From: Clostridiales bacterium
Lineage (GTDB): Bacteria; Bacillota; Clostridia; Oscillospirales; Butyricicoccaceae
Length of the DNA stretch: 14,160 bases
NCBI GenBank assembly: GCA_019421385.1
Contig: JAHZFK010000055.1
Location: 1 to 14,160 of the forward strand
Direction: 5' to 3'
A program made the position numbers and the translations under genes. Below the pieces are notes generated by a model, which saw only the letters and a list, made by a program, of their open reading frames with translations, searched no databases and had not been told where the DNA came from. Positions 14,127 to 14,160 of this stretch are shown here, piece by piece; the first letter of the stretch is position 1, and each line of letters opens with the position of its first letter.

Positions 14127-14160
14127 GCAAAAAGTGGATATGAGGGCCCGCAAACCCTTG

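Noticed and set aside
1..14160. CRISPR array, tRNA, rRNA or insertion-sequence ends
   Set aside because: No regularly spaced repeats, cloverleaf or rRNA-like sequence, or transposase with terminal repeats was seen by eye.

Overview
The window looks like part of the chromosome of a low-to-mid GC, Gram-positive gut-type Firmicute, most likely a clostridium (inference). The reasons are strong Shine-Dalgarno sites (AAAGGAGG type), TG-extended -10 promoters, S-layer-homology (SLH) surface proteins and clusters of large serine recombinases. No species can be named from the sequence alone.

Positions 1-530 hold a possible C-terminal tail of an upstream gene, two adjacent inverted-repeat hairpins (77-141 and 146-289) and a small SHOCT-like helical protein gene (317-457). 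Mismatches in the second hairpin are nearly all G-U compatible on the + strand, which suggests a structured RNA.

Positions 531-4509 hold three serine-recombinase-family genes joined by TAATG and ATGA overlaps. The first and third are full-length large serine recombinases with catalytic serine and zinc ribbon. The middle one lacks both the catalytic domain and the zinc ribbon. A calcineurin-like metallophosphoesterase follows at once (4534-5280) and ends in a 17-bp perfect hairpin. A second cargo group comes next: a DUF1016/YhcG-N-like gene (from 5371), a low-molecular-weight tyrosine phosphatase (5852-6313) lying wholly inside the open frame of the DUF1016-like gene, and a KilA-N-domain gene (6318-7160) starting at GTG. 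A strong terminator closes this group at 7231-7270. Together, 317-7270 reads as the right-hand part of an integrative element or recombinase island; its outer end was not found.

Positions 7494-11008 encode a very large secreted surface protein: signal peptide, leucine-rich repeats, two InlB-type B-repeats, helical stalk, Gly/Ser linker and three C-terminal SLH repeats. It is split by a one-base frameshift at an A-run near 8543-8546. A second, smaller SLH protein (11438-12379) is convergent with it, and two terminators lie between them. The window ends with the housekeeping gene guaA (12582-14126), divergent from the small SLH gene and with its own promoter.

The most unusual points are the paired hairpins ahead of the recombinase operon, the catalytic-domain-less middle recombinase in a translationally coupled trio, the tyrosine phosphatase nested in another open frame, and the single-base split of the SLH/LRR protein.
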